Shown: positions 49,593 to 58,723, counted from the first letter of the stretch. The stretch: DNA of 64,000 nucleotides from Paenibacillus darwinianus (GCF_000598065.1 NZ_KK082115.1:44774-108773); one strand, 5' to 3'. Notes: generated by a model not told the origin, from the sequence alone. Made by a program: numbers and translations.

Positions 49593-50366
49593 ATGGCGCG
49601 CAAAATGATTTTTTTTGACATCGACGGCACGCTTCTCGACCATGACAAGAGATTGCCGGCATCGACGAAAGAAGCAATCGGACAATTGAAGCGGCTGGGA
49701 CATGAGGTGGCGATCGCGACGGGCCGCGGGCCGTTTATGTTCAAGGACATTCGGGACGAGCTGGAGATCGATTCTTTCGTCAGCTACAACGGTCAATATG
49801 TGGAATGGAAAGGCAAGCCGCTTTTTGTCAACCCGATACAGACCGGGCTGCTGCAGCAGCTGACGGAATACGCGGATGAGAAGGGACACCCGCTTGTTTA
49901 TATGGACATTAAGACGATGAGAAGCAGCAGGGAGTACCATGTCCATATCGAGGAGAGCATCTCCACCCTGAAGGTGCCCCATCCTGCGTACGATCCGGAG
50001 TACTTTCGGGACAGAAGCATTTTTCAAACCCTGGTTTTTTGCACGATCGGGGAGGAGTCGAAGTATCGCGAGCGGTTTCCGGACCTGGATTTCATTCGGT
50101 GGCATCAATTCTCTATGGATGTGCTGCCTCTTGGAGGCTCGAAGGCGAAAGGCATCGAGGAAATGATCGGCGCGCTCGGCATCGACAGATCGGACGTTTA
50201 TGCATTCGGCGACTACCTCAACGACATTGAGATGCTCCAATTCGCGGGGACAAGCGTTGCGATGGGAAATGCCCCGGATGTTGTGAAAAAAGCGGCCGAC
50301 CACGTTACGAGAGACGTCGGCGACGACGGCATTTGGTACGGCTTGCGCATGGTCGGGCTGCTGTAA
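49593..50366 (+). CDS. HAD superfamily hydrolase (Cof type)
   Basis: A 257-residue phosphatase of the Cof/YidA group acting on sugar phosphates or similar metabolites in the cytoplasm. The HAD motifs are I FFDIDGTLLDHDKR (nucleophile Asp8 and Asp10), II AIATGRGPFMFKD, the lysine at LPLGGSKAKGIEEM and III AFGDYLNDIEMLQFAG. A large C2 cap lies between. ATG 49593 is behind GGAGTGGTGAAAGGG. It is a stand-alone gene; substrate unknown. Confidence 0.9.
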   Translation: MARKMIFFDIDGTLLDHDKRLPASTKEAIGQLKRLGHEVAIATGRGPFMFKDIRDELEIDSFVSYNGQYVEWKGKPLFVNPIQTGLLQQLTEYADEKGHPLVYMDIKTMRSSREYHVHIEESISTLKVPHPAYDPEYFRDRSIFQTLVFCTIGEESKYRERFPDLDFIRWHQFSMDVLPLGGSKAKGIEEMIGALGIDRSDVYAFGDYLNDIEMLQFAGTSVAMGNAPDVVKKAADHVTRDVGDDGIWYGLRMVGLL

Positions 50367-50512
50367 ACAGTTCTGTTTCCAGTGAAAATAAATCCCGCCT
50401 GATGCGCATTATTGTGCAATAAAGGGAGCAGCATCACTGCAAATGTCTGCAACTCTGTATTGAATTATGCTGTATAATAAGAAAATAACAGCTTTGAAAC
50501 TTAGGGGTGAAG

Positions 50513-50713
50513 ATGGTGGCCTTAAAAACCGGTATCGAGCTTGAGGAAATTTTCGATAAAGCCCATCAAACTGTAAAGAAAAAAGCTAAGGATGCGGGCG
50601 CTCCCCTATATTATATGCACACTGGCAAACGGATCAGAGAAGATGCGAATGGACAAAAATTTGTTATTGTTTTAGATGCGGATGGTAACGTAATTGAGTA
50701 TAAACTGAATTAG
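50513..50713 (+). CDS. Small antitoxin-like protein upstream of zeta-toxin family gene
   Basis: A 66-residue basic protein, ATG 50513 directly behind AGGGGTGAAG. Residues 4-30 form a likely helix (GIELEEIFDKAHQTVKKKAK) and the rest a beta-rich segment (KFVIVLDADGNVIEYKLN). The stop is 12 bases before the next gene, so the two are co-transcribed. By position it is the candidate antitoxin or partner of the zeta-type kinase. The TATAAT at 50473-50478 may be its -10 box. Family not recognised. The gap 50367-50500 holds nothing else defined. Confidence 0.65.
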   Translation: MVALKTGIELEEIFDKAHQTVKKKAKDAGAPLYYMHTGKRIREDANGQKFVIVLDADGNVIEYKLN

Positions 50714-50724
50714 AGGTGTCGAGG

Positions 50725-51282
50725 GTGCCGGAAATGTATGTTTTTGCCGGTTGCAACGGTGCGGGAAAATCCACCCTGATCGAGCACTTCGGCGGTGATT
50801 ATGAATTTATAATTAATCCCGACCAGATAGCCAAACAAATCAATCCTATTGATCCACGCAGTGTTGACCTTTCCGCGGGTAAAGAGGCGGTAAAATTGAT
50901 TCGAAACTGTTTAGAGAAAGAGAAGACATTTGCGATGGAGACCACGCTTTCCGGTCAATATGTGATCCGCCAAATGAACGCGGCAAAGAAGGCCGGTTAC
51001 AAGGTGTTTCTTTATTATATCGGGCTGCAGGATGTTCAGATGCATGTGGATCGCATACGTACACGGGTAAGAGAAGGCGGACATTTTATCGCAACAGAGG
51101 ACATTATTCGTCGCTATGATCATTCTTTGGCAAATTTGCAGGGTGCAATAAAAGTAGCTGATGTAGCCATTGTTATTGATAATTCGGGCGAAAAATATGA
51201 GTTGTTGCTTGAGATTCACAATGGTGAAATCAAAAAACAGTCGAAGATACTGCCGACATGGTTAAAAGTACTGGAAATATGA
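50725..51282 (+). CDS. Zeta-toxin family P-loop kinase
   Basis: A 185-residue AAA_33/zeta-toxin protein. Walker A is VFAGCNGAGKSTLIEHF at the N-terminus, the zeta-type Asp motif is IINPDQIAKQINP, and the glutamate in FAMETTLSG is the conserved acid. The Arg-rich lid is RIRTRVREGGHFIATEDIIRRYDHSL. Zeta toxins phosphorylate UDP-sugars; chromosomal relatives like this are often of unknown effect. Start is GTG 50725 (AGAGG eight bases before) or ATG 50734. It forms a two-gene unit with 50513. It is more AT-rich than its neighbours, consistent with acquisition. Confidence 0.82.
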   Translation: MPEMYVFAGCNGAGKSTLIEHFGGDYEFIINPDQIAKQINPIDPRSVDLSAGKEAVKLIRNCLEKEKTFAMETTLSGQYVIRQMNAAKKAGYKVFLYYIGLQDVQMHVDRIRTRVREGGHFIATEDIIRRYDHSLANLQGAIKVADVAIVIDNSGEKYELLLEIHNGEIKKQSKILPTWLKVLEI

Positions 51283-51306
51283 GCGACGTAACGCTGTTAA
51301 ACCAAA

Positions 51307-51343
51307 AACCCTTGAAACGGCCTGGACGGCAGCTTCAAGGGTT
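51307..51343. terminator. Terminator after the zeta-type gene
   Basis: Ten-bp perfect stem AACCCTTGAA / TTCAAGGGTT. On the minus strand a T-rich run follows; on the plus strand GCTTCTGC. It is almost the same hairpin as at 59262-59305. Confidence 0.65.
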
Positions 51344-51355
51344 GCTTCTGCGCAC

Positions 51356-51405
51356 TTGACGAACGCTTTCATTCCGTCTATAATTTGTCATAACAACATA
51401 ACAAA
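51356..51405 (+). promoter_or_regulatory. Promoter and operator of the GntR gene
   Basis: TTGACG (51356-51361), 17 bases and TATAAT (51379-51384) form a near-consensus promoter. Directly abutting it, TTTGTCATAACAACATAAC (starting 51383) recurs before the downstream operon, so the GntR protein probably represses itself here. Confidence 0.8.
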
Positions 51406-51433
51406 TTAGCTCTCGTTAGGAGGAGGTGAAACG

Positions 51434-52165
51434 ATGCCGCTGCTAAACCGTTCCAACCGGATACCGCTGTACATTCAATTAAAAGAAGAGATTATTGAGA
51501 AAATTGAAGAGGGCAAATGGAAACCCGGCGATGCGATTCCGACGGAATCCGAACTCCAAAAACTTTACAAAATCAGCAGAATCACGGTTCGGCAAGCATT
51601 AGGGGAATTGGTCTCCAGCGGTACCTTGTCGCGAATCCAAGGCAAAGGCACGTTCGTTGCGGATCCGAAACTGGAACCCATCCGGCCGGCTTTGACAAGC
51701 TTTACCAAAGACATGGCCGAGCAAGGGAATCGGACGAGTTCCCGCGTATTGAATTTTGACGAAGTAAAGGCGACCGACAGGCTGAAACGGATTTTCAAAA
51801 ATCCGAATCTCGATATGCTTCAGGTGTTGGAGCGGGTGCGATTGGTTGACGGAGTGCCGGTAGGCATTCACAAAAGTTACCTGAATCTTGGCGTTCTTCC
51901 CGGCATTAACTTGGAAAAGTACGATTTGGTTCAAGGATCTTTGTATGAAGCGCTTCGTTCAGAGGGAGCGGTGATGGGGCCTGCGGAAGAGACAATCGAA
52001 GCCGGCCAGGCAAATGCCGTTGAGGCCGATCTGCTGGATATCCCGGCAGGGTCACCCGTATTGCTGATCAACCGGACGACTTATCTGAAGAGCGGGGATG
52101 TCTTCGAGCACGTTAAAATGGTGTACCGGGGCGATAAGTACAAATACTCCGTCAAATTGAGTTAG
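51434..52165 (+). CDS. GntR family transcriptional regulator (HutC subfamily)
   Basis: A 243-residue repressor. The N-terminal winged helix contains LYIQLKEEIIEKIEEGKW, then IPTESELQKLYKISRITVRQ. The C-terminal UTRA effector domain contains LQVLERVRLVDGVPVGIHKS and the ending HVKMVYRGDKYKYSVKL. ATG 51434 lies behind AGGAGGAGGTGAAACG. Its own promoter and the promoter of the operon at 52411 carry the same operator, so it is very likely the local regulator of that operon, responding to the transported compound or its phosphate. Confidence 0.92.
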   Translation: MPLLNRSNRIPLYIQLKEEIIEKIEEGKWKPGDAIPTESELQKLYKISRITVRQALGELVSSGTLSRIQGKGTFVADPKLEPIRPALTSFTKDMAEQGNRTSSRVLNFDEVKATDRLKRIFKNPNLDMLQVLERVRLVDGVPVGIHKSYLNLGVLPGINLEKYDLVQGSLYEALRSEGAVMGPAEETIEAGQANAVEADLLDIPAGSPVLLINRTTYLKSGDVFEHVKMVYRGDKYKYSVKLS

Positions 52166-52316
52166 TCAAGTCCTTCAGGTTCACGAGACGGTCGTTCAGC
52201 CACCAGCGATCCGGATGTTCGTATTCAAGAAACAATACATGTAAGATTAAGTGCGCCATCCACCGCCACCTACCTGATTTATGTTAGTTAACTTTACACG
52301 AATATCACAAAATGCA

Positions 52317-52370
52317 TTGACTTGTTGGACACTCTGCTTTATGATTTGTTATAACGACATAACGTTATAA
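52317..52370 (+). promoter_or_regulatory. Promoter and GntR operator of the BtpA-ribokinase-ABC operon
   Basis: TTGACT (52317-52322), 17 bases and TATGAT (52340-52345) are followed without a gap by TTTGTTATAACGACATAAC and then GTTATAATG. Both position and sequence match the GntR autoregulatory site. The preceding gap 52166-52316 shows no terminator for gntR. Confidence 0.8.
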
Positions 52371-52410
52371 TGATATAAACTTATTAATTCAGCCATCTTA
52401 GGAGGATATC

Positions 52411-53265
52411 ATGTCCGGAAAAATATTCCCTGCCAAAGCCAATGCCGTCACCCAAATTTTCAAAACAGACAAAGCCGTGATCGGCATGATCCATCTCAAA
52501 CCCTTGCCGGGCGCTCCACGGTTTACGGGCGGCAACCTGGACGCCGCATTCGACTTCGCGATGAACGATGTCCGGGCTTACGAGGAAGGCGGCATCGACG
52601 GTTTGATCATCGAGAACGCCTGGGACATCCCGTTTCCGAAACCCGATGAAGTCGGCTTGGAGACGGTTGCGGCTCTGACGGCTTTGACGCTGAGAATCAA
52701 GCAGGAAACGGATCTGCCGATCGGAATCAATTGTCTTGCCAACGCTGTCATTCCGTCACTTGCCGTGGCGAAAGCCGCCGATGTGCCGTTCGTGCGCGTC
52801 AATCAATGGGTTAATGCTTATGTTGCCAATGAAGGCTTTATCGAGGGAATCTCGGCCAGAGCCATGCGGTACCGTGCCAGCATCAAGGGCGACGACATCA
52901 AAATTTTTGCCGATGTACACGTGAAGCATGGAAGCCATGCGATCGTGGCGGACCGCAGCTTGGCGGAACAGACGAGGGACAACATTTTCTTTGATGCCGA
53001 CGTGCTGATCGCCACGGGCAACCGTACGGGTGACGAGACGCCGACGGCGGAGGTGGAGGGCATTAAGAACCACACGGACCTGCCGGTTATCGTAGGCAGC
53101 GGAATGTCGAAAGACAACGTGCGGAAAATCCTGTCCCTGTGCAACGGCTGCATCGTCGGGAGTTCGCTGAAATACGACGGGGAATGGTGGAATCAAGTGG
53201 ACCCGGCCCGCGTCAAAGCACTCATGGAGGTCGTTGTCGCTCTCCGCGAGGAAGAAGGTCGATAA
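52411..53265 (+). CDS. BtpA/SgcQ family protein
   Basis: A 284-residue TIM-barrel protein of the BtpA family (PF03437), which includes SgcQ of a cryptic E. coli sugar operon. Motifs are VIGMIHLKPLPGAPRF at the N-terminus, DGLIIENAWDIPF, PIGINCLANAVIPSLAVA, IFADVHVKHGSH and the phosphate-binding-like LPVIVGSGMSKDNVRKIL. No enzymatic activity is established for the family; the barrel and terminal glycine loop suggest a sugar-phosphate substrate. It is the first gene behind the GntR-controlled promoter, with AGGAGG before ATG 52411. Confidence 0.85.
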   Translation: MSGKIFPAKANAVTQIFKTDKAVIGMIHLKPLPGAPRFTGGNLDAAFDFAMNDVRAYEEGGIDGLIIENAWDIPFPKPDEVGLETVAALTALTLRIKQETDLPIGINCLANAVIPSLAVAKAADVPFVRVNQWVNAYVANEGFIEGISARAMRYRASIKGDDIKIFADVHVKHGSHAIVADRSLAEQTRDNIFFDADVLIATGNRTGDETPTAEVEGIKNHTDLPVIVGSGMSKDNVRKILSLCNGCIVGSSLKYDGEWWNQVDPARVKALMEVVVALREEEGR

Positions 53266-53267
53266 TC

Positions 53268-54212
53268 TTGGTCGAAGAAGTGGACATCATCGTTTATGGT
53301 AGCCTGAATATGGATTTCGTGGCTTACGTAAGGCACCTGCCGCGCGCGGGTGAGACCATTGCCGCTTCTTCGTTCGCGATGGTACCGGGCGGCAAAGCCG
53401 CCAATCAAGCGGTCGCTGCATCCCGGCTGGGATCGGCGGTGGCGATGGTGGGCAGGGTCGGCGAAGACGAGCTTGGCGACAAGATGCGCATTCACTTGGA
53501 GTCGGACGGGGTCGATTGCCGGTTTCTGCGTCGGACGCCAGGCGTGGAGACCGGCGTGGCCAGCATTGCTGTCGATCCTGACGGACAGAACACGATCATT
53601 ACGTTTCTTGGGGCGAATGCCTGCGTATCCGCGTTGGACATAGACGCTACGCTGCCATTGCTTCGTCGGGCCCGTTACGTGATGCTTCAAATGGAAATGG
53701 ATCCAGATGCAGGCGAGCATATTATCCGGCTTGCGAAGAAATCCGGAGCGTCCATCGTACTGAATCTGGCTCCTGTCTTACCCATCAGAGAAGATCTCTA
53801 TTCGCTTGTCGATCTCTTGATCGTGAACGAAACGGAGGCCTCCCAACTGACGGACGTATCGGTCACTTCACCCGAGACGGCATTGCGAGCGGCCTCGAAG
53901 CTTCGGGATAAAGGCGTCAAGAATGTCGTGGTCACCTTGGGCAGAGAGGGCGCGGTTCTACAAGCCGATGGCGCCAGTGAAGGCACTCACTATACGCCGC
54001 CGCTTGTCCAAGCAGTGGACGCTACGGCGGCGGGCGATTGTTTCGTAGCCGCAGCCACGCATTTCTGGAACGATACCGGAGACTTGCAAGCATCCGTACG
54101 CCGGGCAGTGGATGTGGCGGCGCTCTCCGTGACCAGGAAAGGAGCGCAGCCTTCGCTCCCGACGCTGGAGGAATTCCTGCAGTTTATGCAAGGAAAGGAG
54201 AGGCGACCATGA
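53268..54212 (+). CDS. Ribokinase-like PfkB family kinase
   Basis: A 314-residue carbohydrate or nucleoside kinase. RbsK features are VYGSLNMDFVAYVRHLPRAG, the PGGKAANQAVAASRLG glycine motif, MVGRVGEDELGDKM and the catalytic VDATAAGDCFVAAATHFW. I set TTG 53268 as start, nine bases after AGGAAGAAGG; an upstream extension overlaps the BtpA gene. Its stop overlaps the ATPase start by four bases. It would phosphorylate the sugar imported by the ABC system before the BtpA-like enzyme acts. Confidence 0.9.
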   Translation: MVEEVDIIVYGSLNMDFVAYVRHLPRAGETIAASSFAMVPGGKAANQAVAASRLGSAVAMVGRVGEDELGDKMRIHLESDGVDCRFLRRTPGVETGVASIAVDPDGQNTIITFLGANACVSALDIDATLPLLRRARYVMLQMEMDPDAGEHIIRLAKKSGASIVLNLAPVLPIREDLYSLVDLLIVNETEASQLTDVSVTSPETALRAASKLRDKGVKNVVVTLGREGAVLQADGASEGTHYTPPLVQAVDATAAGDCFVAAATHFWNDTGDLQASVRRAVDVAALSVTRKGAQPSLPTLEEFLQFMQGKERRP

Positions 54213-55720
54213 GCCAGCCGATTCTGACGATGCGCGGCATTTCCAAACGTTTTCCCGGTGTGAAGGCGCTGGAAGAGGTCGACTTCGAACTGTACCCGGG
54301 AGAGGTCCACGCTTTGATGGGGGAGAACGGGGCCGGCAAATCCACGCTGATGAAAATATTGTCCGGCGTGTATGCGCCCACGGAAGGAACCATCCGTCTG
54401 AAGGGCCGGGACGTCGTCTTCCATAATCCGATGAATGCCCAGCGCCAAGGGGTTTCTATTATCCACCAGGAATTCAACCTCTTCCCTAATTTGTCCGCGG
54501 CCGAGAACATTTACATCGACCGGCCGGACATCACCGGACGGTTCGGCTTCATCAAGTGGCCAAAACTCGTGCGGGAAGCACAGGCGCTAATCGACTCCAT
54601 CGGCGGCGGCATCGACGTCCGCAGAGAAGTACAGCATCTCGGTGTTCACAGCCAGCAGGTCGTGGAAATCGCCAAAGCCTTGTCGTTCCGGGCCGACGTG
54701 CTGATTATGGACGAGCCTTCCGCGACGCTGCCCGAGAACGAAGTGCAGAACATGTTCGAGGTCGTGAGGCGGCTGCGCCACCAAGGCGTCGCCATCGTCT
54801 ACGTCTCGCACCGGATGAAAGAGATTTTCGAAATCGCGGATAAAGTGACGGTTCTGCGGGATGGGAAAAAAATCGACACTCGGCCCATCGGTGAAGTGAC
54901 GGAGCAGAAGCTCATCCGGATGATGGTCGGCAAGGAAGTCGGAAATTTGTACCCGGTTCGAATTACCGAGGGCCAGCCCCAGCAGGTTCTTCAGGTGGAT
55001 GAAATGTCGCTGGACGCCTCCCATAAAGTTTCCTTTGAATTACATAAGGGAGAAATCCTCGGCCTCTTCGGTCTCGTGGGTTCGGGTACGCATACGGTGG
55101 CGGAACGGCTGTTCGGACTGCGCAAAGGCACCGGCGACGTGTACATCCTCGGTAAGAAGGTCCGCATCGGCAGCCCTTTGGAGGCCATATCGCACAAGGT
55201 GGCATATGTGCCGCCGGACCGGCACCGGCAGGGCTTGATCAAGCCGATGACGATCTGTCAGAATTTGTCGCTGAATCTCCTTAAAGACTATACGAAAGGC
55301 ATGCTGCTGGACCGCAAGAGGGTGAAGCAGGTCAGCGAGACGTATATGCAGAAACTGCGAGTGAAAGCGCCGAACGACCAACATATCGTCGACTTTTTGA
55401 GCGGGGGAAACCAGCAGAAGGTTGTTCTCGGCAAATGGCTGGCCACGGAACCCAACATCTTGATTCTGGAGGAACCGACCCGGGGCGTGGATGTAGGAGC
55501 GAAGGCGGAAATCTACCAGATCATTCACCAGCTGGCGGAGGGCGGATTGAGCATTCTGCTCATCTCCTCGGAAATGCCGGAAGTGATCGGGATGAGCGAC
55601 CGGATCCTCGTTATGCACAAGGGCGAGTTCGTGCATGAGTTCCGCCGCGGCGAAGTGGACCAAGAGCAGTTGCTGAAACGGGCGTCCAACCCGCGGCTCC
55701 ATGAGGAGGCGGTTCCATGA
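54209..55720 (+). CDS. Sugar ABC transporter ATP-binding protein (RbsA type)
   Basis: A 503-residue double ATPase. Domain one has Walker A GENGAGKSTLMKI and Walker B VLIMDEPSATL. Domain two has signature LSGGNQQKVVLGKWL and Walker B ILILEEPTRGVDVGAK (Glu in place of the usual Asp before Glu). The degenerate second P-loop GLVGSGTHTVAERL is normal. ATG 54209 is preceded by GGAAAGGAG and is coupled to the kinase stop. It powers the two permeases that follow. Confidence 0.94.
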   Translation: MSQPILTMRGISKRFPGVKALEEVDFELYPGEVHALMGENGAGKSTLMKILSGVYAPTEGTIRLKGRDVVFHNPMNAQRQGVSIIHQEFNLFPNLSAAENIYIDRPDITGRFGFIKWPKLVREAQALIDSIGGGIDVRREVQHLGVHSQQVVEIAKALSFRADVLIMDEPSATLPENEVQNMFEVVRRLRHQGVAIVYVSHRMKEIFEIADKVTVLRDGKKIDTRPIGEVTEQKLIRMMVGKEVGNLYPVRITEGQPQQVLQVDEMSLDASHKVSFELHKGEILGLFGLVGSGTHTVAERLFGLRKGTGDVYILGKKVRIGSPLEAISHKVAYVPPDRHRQGLIKPMTICQNLSLNLLKDYTKGMLLDRKRVKQVSETYMQKLRVKAPNDQHIVDFLSGGNQQKVVLGKWLATEPNILILEEPTRGVDVGAKAEIYQIIHQLAEGGLSILLISSEMPEVIGMSDRILVMHKGEFVHEFRRGEVDQEQLLKRASNPRLHEEAVP

Positions 55721-56679
55721 GGAGGGCGCTGGAAATTCGGGAAGCTCCCATAGTCGTATTCACGTTCATGGTCGGCATTTTCTTCTCTTTGATGTCTTCC
55801 AGCTTTTATCAAATGGATAATGTGGAATTGATTTTGTCCCAGATCACCACAAACGGCATCGTCGCGATCGGCATGACGATGGTCATTCTGCTCGGCGGGA
55901 TCGACCTGTCGGTCGGTTCGGTGCTCGCGCTGGTCGCAACTTCGGTCGGATTGTTCATCAGCCAAGGTTTGCTCCCCTGGCAAGCGGCGCTGCTCGGAAT
56001 CGGAATCGGTGTGCTATGCGGAATATTCAACGGCTATTTCATCGCCGTGATGAACATTCCCGACATTATAGTGACGCTTGCGACCATGTTTATTTTTCGG
56101 GGATTGGCGGTTGGCATCAGCGGCGGCACCTGGATGACGAACTTTCCCGCAGCGTTTCAATTCTTCGGTCAGGGAACCGTGCTCGGCATCTCGTTTCCTC
56201 TGCTGATGGTCATTTTTTTTGCGGTCTTATTCGCCTTGGCTCTCAGATACACTCCGTTCGGAAGAAGGGTTTACGCGATCGGGGGCAACAAGTCCGCAGC
56301 CAAGCTGGCAGGGATGAGCATCGCCAAAACCAAATTCATGGTCTACGTGTACAGCGGCATTCTCGCCTCGGTCTCCGCCATTATCTTCGCTTCGAAGGTG
56401 GGGAGCGTTCAGGCCTCAACGGCCGGCAACAACCTGTCCTTCGAGGTCATGGCGGCCGTGCTGATCGGCGGCGGCAGCATATTCGGCGGCGTCGGGACCA
56501 TCGTAGGTACGATGTTCGGCGTACTGCTGATGGGCATGATCAAGAACGGCCTTGTCATCGCGAAAATATCTCCGTTCTGGGTGGATGCAACCATCGGCTT
56601 TCTGATTATCTTGGCGATCGTCATTAATACCTTACAGCGGATTAGGCAAAGCAAGAAAAGGGAGGGAGATCTTGTATGA
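55717..56679 (+). CDS. Sugar ABC transporter permease (RbsC family), first of two
   Basis: A 320-residue permease with about nine membrane segments. GIDLSVGSVLALVATSVG (near residues 67-84) and LIGGGSIFGGVGTIVGTMFG are the family signatures. The ATG overlaps the ATPase stop by four bases. Two different permeases, rather than one homodimeric one, recall the LsrC/LsrD and RhaP/RhaQ systems. Confidence 0.92.
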   Translation: MRRALEIREAPIVVFTFMVGIFFSLMSSSFYQMDNVELILSQITTNGIVAIGMTMVILLGGIDLSVGSVLALVATSVGLFISQGLLPWQAALLGIGIGVLCGIFNGYFIAVMNIPDIIVTLATMFIFRGLAVGISGGTWMTNFPAAFQFFGQGTVLGISFPLLMVIFFAVLFALALRYTPFGRRVYAIGGNKSAAKLAGMSIAKTKFMVYVYSGILASVSAIIFASKVGSVQASTAGNNLSFEVMAAVLIGGGSIFGGVGTIVGTMFGVLLMGMIKNGLVIAKISPFWVDATIGFLIILAIVINTLQRIRQSKKREGDLV

Positions 56680-57620
56680 GCACGAGTCTGCTGTTCAGGG
56701 CGATACAGCCTTTTCGGGTGAACAAGATGCTGACGCTGCTGTTGTTGTTCGCCGCCATGCTCGTTTTTTTCAGCACCCGGTCACCTTATTTTCTGACCTT
56801 TAATAACTTCATGAACGTGCTGAATCAAATGGTGGAAGTCGGCCTTATCGCCATTCCGATGACACTCGTCATCATATCCGGAGCGATGGATTTGTCCGTT
56901 GGCGCGATCCTGGGTCTCTCAGCGGTTTCTCTTGGCCTGGCCTACGAGAGTGGCATGAACATTTGGCTCAGCGTCATCGTCGCGTTGCTCGTAGGGTCGC
57001 TGTGCGGATCGGTTAACGGATATCTCATCGCCCGGCACCGGATGCAGGCGATCATCGTCACCATCGGCATGCTGGTCATGCTTCGCGGCATGATCTATGT
57101 GCTGAATGAGGGCAGGCCGATCAGCGGATATCCCGAACCGTTCTATTTTCTCGGCCAACATGCTATCGCGGGCATACCTGTTAACGCTATTTTCCTGATT
57201 GTCATGTTTCTGATTGCGACCTTCGCGATGAGACGAACCCGATTCGGCACTTACGTGTACGGCCTCGGCAACAATGAAGAGGCGGTTCGCTACTCTGGCG
57301 TTCCGGTCGTCCGTATCCGATTCACTTTATTCGTGCTCAGCGGGTTGTTTTCGGCTATGGCCGGCGTGTTCCTCGTTTCCCGCTTGGCAAGCGCAGAAGC
57401 GACTTCCGGTACGAACATAGAGCTTGACGTGATCACCGCAACCTTAATCGGGGGTACGCACATTTTCGGGGGAAGGGGGAGTTTGACCGGCACCTTTATG
57501 GGCCTGCTGATCATCGTGTTTCTGCGAAACGGCTTGAATCTCATGGGTGTATCCGTTCTCTACCAATCGGTAATACTCGGCATTCTGATCTTGATCGCGG
57601 TCGGCAAGCAGAAGGTATAA
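56676..57620 (+). CDS. Sugar ABC transporter permease (RbsC family), second of two
   Basis: A 314-residue permease with SGAMDLSVGAILGLSAVSLG and LIGGTHIFGGRGSLTGTFMG as signatures and about nine membrane segments. It overlaps the first permease by four bases. Sequence differs enough from the first to suggest an old duplication and a heterodimeric channel. Confidence 0.92.
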   Translation: MSTSLLFRAIQPFRVNKMLTLLLLFAAMLVFFSTRSPYFLTFNNFMNVLNQMVEVGLIAIPMTLVIISGAMDLSVGAILGLSAVSLGLAYESGMNIWLSVIVALLVGSLCGSVNGYLIARHRMQAIIVTIGMLVMLRGMIYVLNEGRPISGYPEPFYFLGQHAIAGIPVNAIFLIVMFLIATFAMRRTRFGTYVYGLGNNEEAVRYSGVPVVRIRFTLFVLSGLFSAMAGVFLVSRLASAEATSGTNIELDVITATLIGGTHIFGGRGSLTGTFMGLLIIVFLRNGLNLMGVSVLYQSVILGILILIAVGKQKV

Positions 57621-57646
57621 CGACTACTACTTGGAGGTTAGTGCAA

Positions 57647-58699
57647 ATGAAAAAGATCGGTTCCACTCTGGCTATCGGTTTACTCGCTTTCGCCTTGGCG
57701 GCATGTGGAAATTTAGGCAACAACGGCGGAGCGAATACTCCGTCGGCAGGCGGCGATACTTCTGCGACAGCGGCCTCATCTTCCGAATCCAGATCGTACT
57801 TCATCAATCCGAAATCGATCGGTCCGGCTTACTGGGCCGCCGCCGAGAAGGGCGCCAAGCAAGCAGGCACGGATCTGGGCGTGGAAGTGATCTTCAACGC
57901 ACCGACAGAAGCCGATTCCGCCAAGCAAATCAACATGATCCAGGACATGCTGACCCGTCAGGTGAGCGGCATCGGCGTATCGCCCAACGATGCGAAAGCG
58001 GTTGGTCCGGTATTTAAGAAAGCGGCAGATCAGAATGTCCAGATTGTCACCTGGGACAGCGACGCGCCGGAGACCGACCGCAAGTATTATGTAGCACCGG
58101 CTACCGACGAGGAAGTTGGACAAAAGCTTGCGCAGACGATCGGCGACGAATTAGGCGGCAAAGGCCAAGTCGCGTTTATGGTGGCCGGTCTCGGCGCCCA
58201 GAATCAAATCGCCAAAGCGGATGCGGCTAAAGCCCACTTGGCAGCTAACTACCGTGACATTGAAGTGGTAACGACGGTCGCGAGCGACGACGACCAGCAA
58301 AAAGCGTTCGCGAATGCCCAGAATCTCATTAAAACCTATCCGGAACTGAAAGGCATTATCGGCTTTGCGGGCGGAGAGTCTCCTGCCGCGGCTGAGGTAA
58401 TCGAGCAAGCGGTGAAAGCCGGTACGTTGAAGCAGGGCCAAATCGCACTGACGGGAATCGCCGTGCCGAGCCTGGTGAAGAACTACGTCCACAACGGTAC
58501 GATCACAACCGACATCATTTGGGATCCAGGCATCCTTGGCTACGTAACGGTGTATGTGTTGGATCAACTTGCACAAGGAAATGAGATTACCGACGGCATG
58601 GAAGTTCCGAATGTCGGACCGATCAAGGTGGACGGCCAGAACATTTTCATCGGCATGCTCGAAGTCACCAAAGACAACGTGGATACGTTCAGCTTCTAA
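57647..58699 (+). CDS. Sugar ABC transporter substrate-binding lipoprotein (LsrB/RhaS-like)
   Basis: A 350-residue receptor with lipoprotein signal LAIGLLAFALAACGNLG (Cys near 20). The mature fold is Peripla_BP_4 and begins FINPKSIGPAYWAAAEKGAK, the pattern of LsrB and rhamnose-binding proteins. YYVAPATDEEVGQKLAQTIG and VQIVTWDSDAPE follow. ATG 57647 is nine bases after GGAGG. The ligand is not determinable; a furanose or deoxysugar is suggested by resemblance. Confidence 0.9.
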   Translation: MKKIGSTLAIGLLAFALAACGNLGNNGGANTPSAGGDTSATAASSSESRSYFINPKSIGPAYWAAAEKGAKQAGTDLGVEVIFNAPTEADSAKQINMIQDMLTRQVSGIGVSPNDAKAVGPVFKKAADQNVQIVTWDSDAPETDRKYYVAPATDEEVGQKLAQTIGDELGGKGQVAFMVAGLGAQNQIAKADAAKAHLAANYRDIEVVTTVASDDDQQKAFANAQNLIKTYPELKGIIGFAGGESPAAAEVIEQAVKAGTLKQGQIALTGIAVPSLVKNYVHNGTITTDIIWDPGILGYVTVYVLDQLAQGNEITDGMEVPNVGPIKVDGQNIFIGMLEVTKDNVDTFSF

Positions 58700-58723
58700 A
58701 ATCTCATTTGTGCGAGGTAACCC

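Noticed and set aside
52152-52259. 35-codon minus-strand frame overlapping the end of the GntR gene
   Set aside because: A ribosome-site-like GGTGG precedes the ATG and the text (EYEHPDRWWLNDRL) looks protein-like, but it is very short, overlaps gntR and matches nothing known to me. It could be a remnant.
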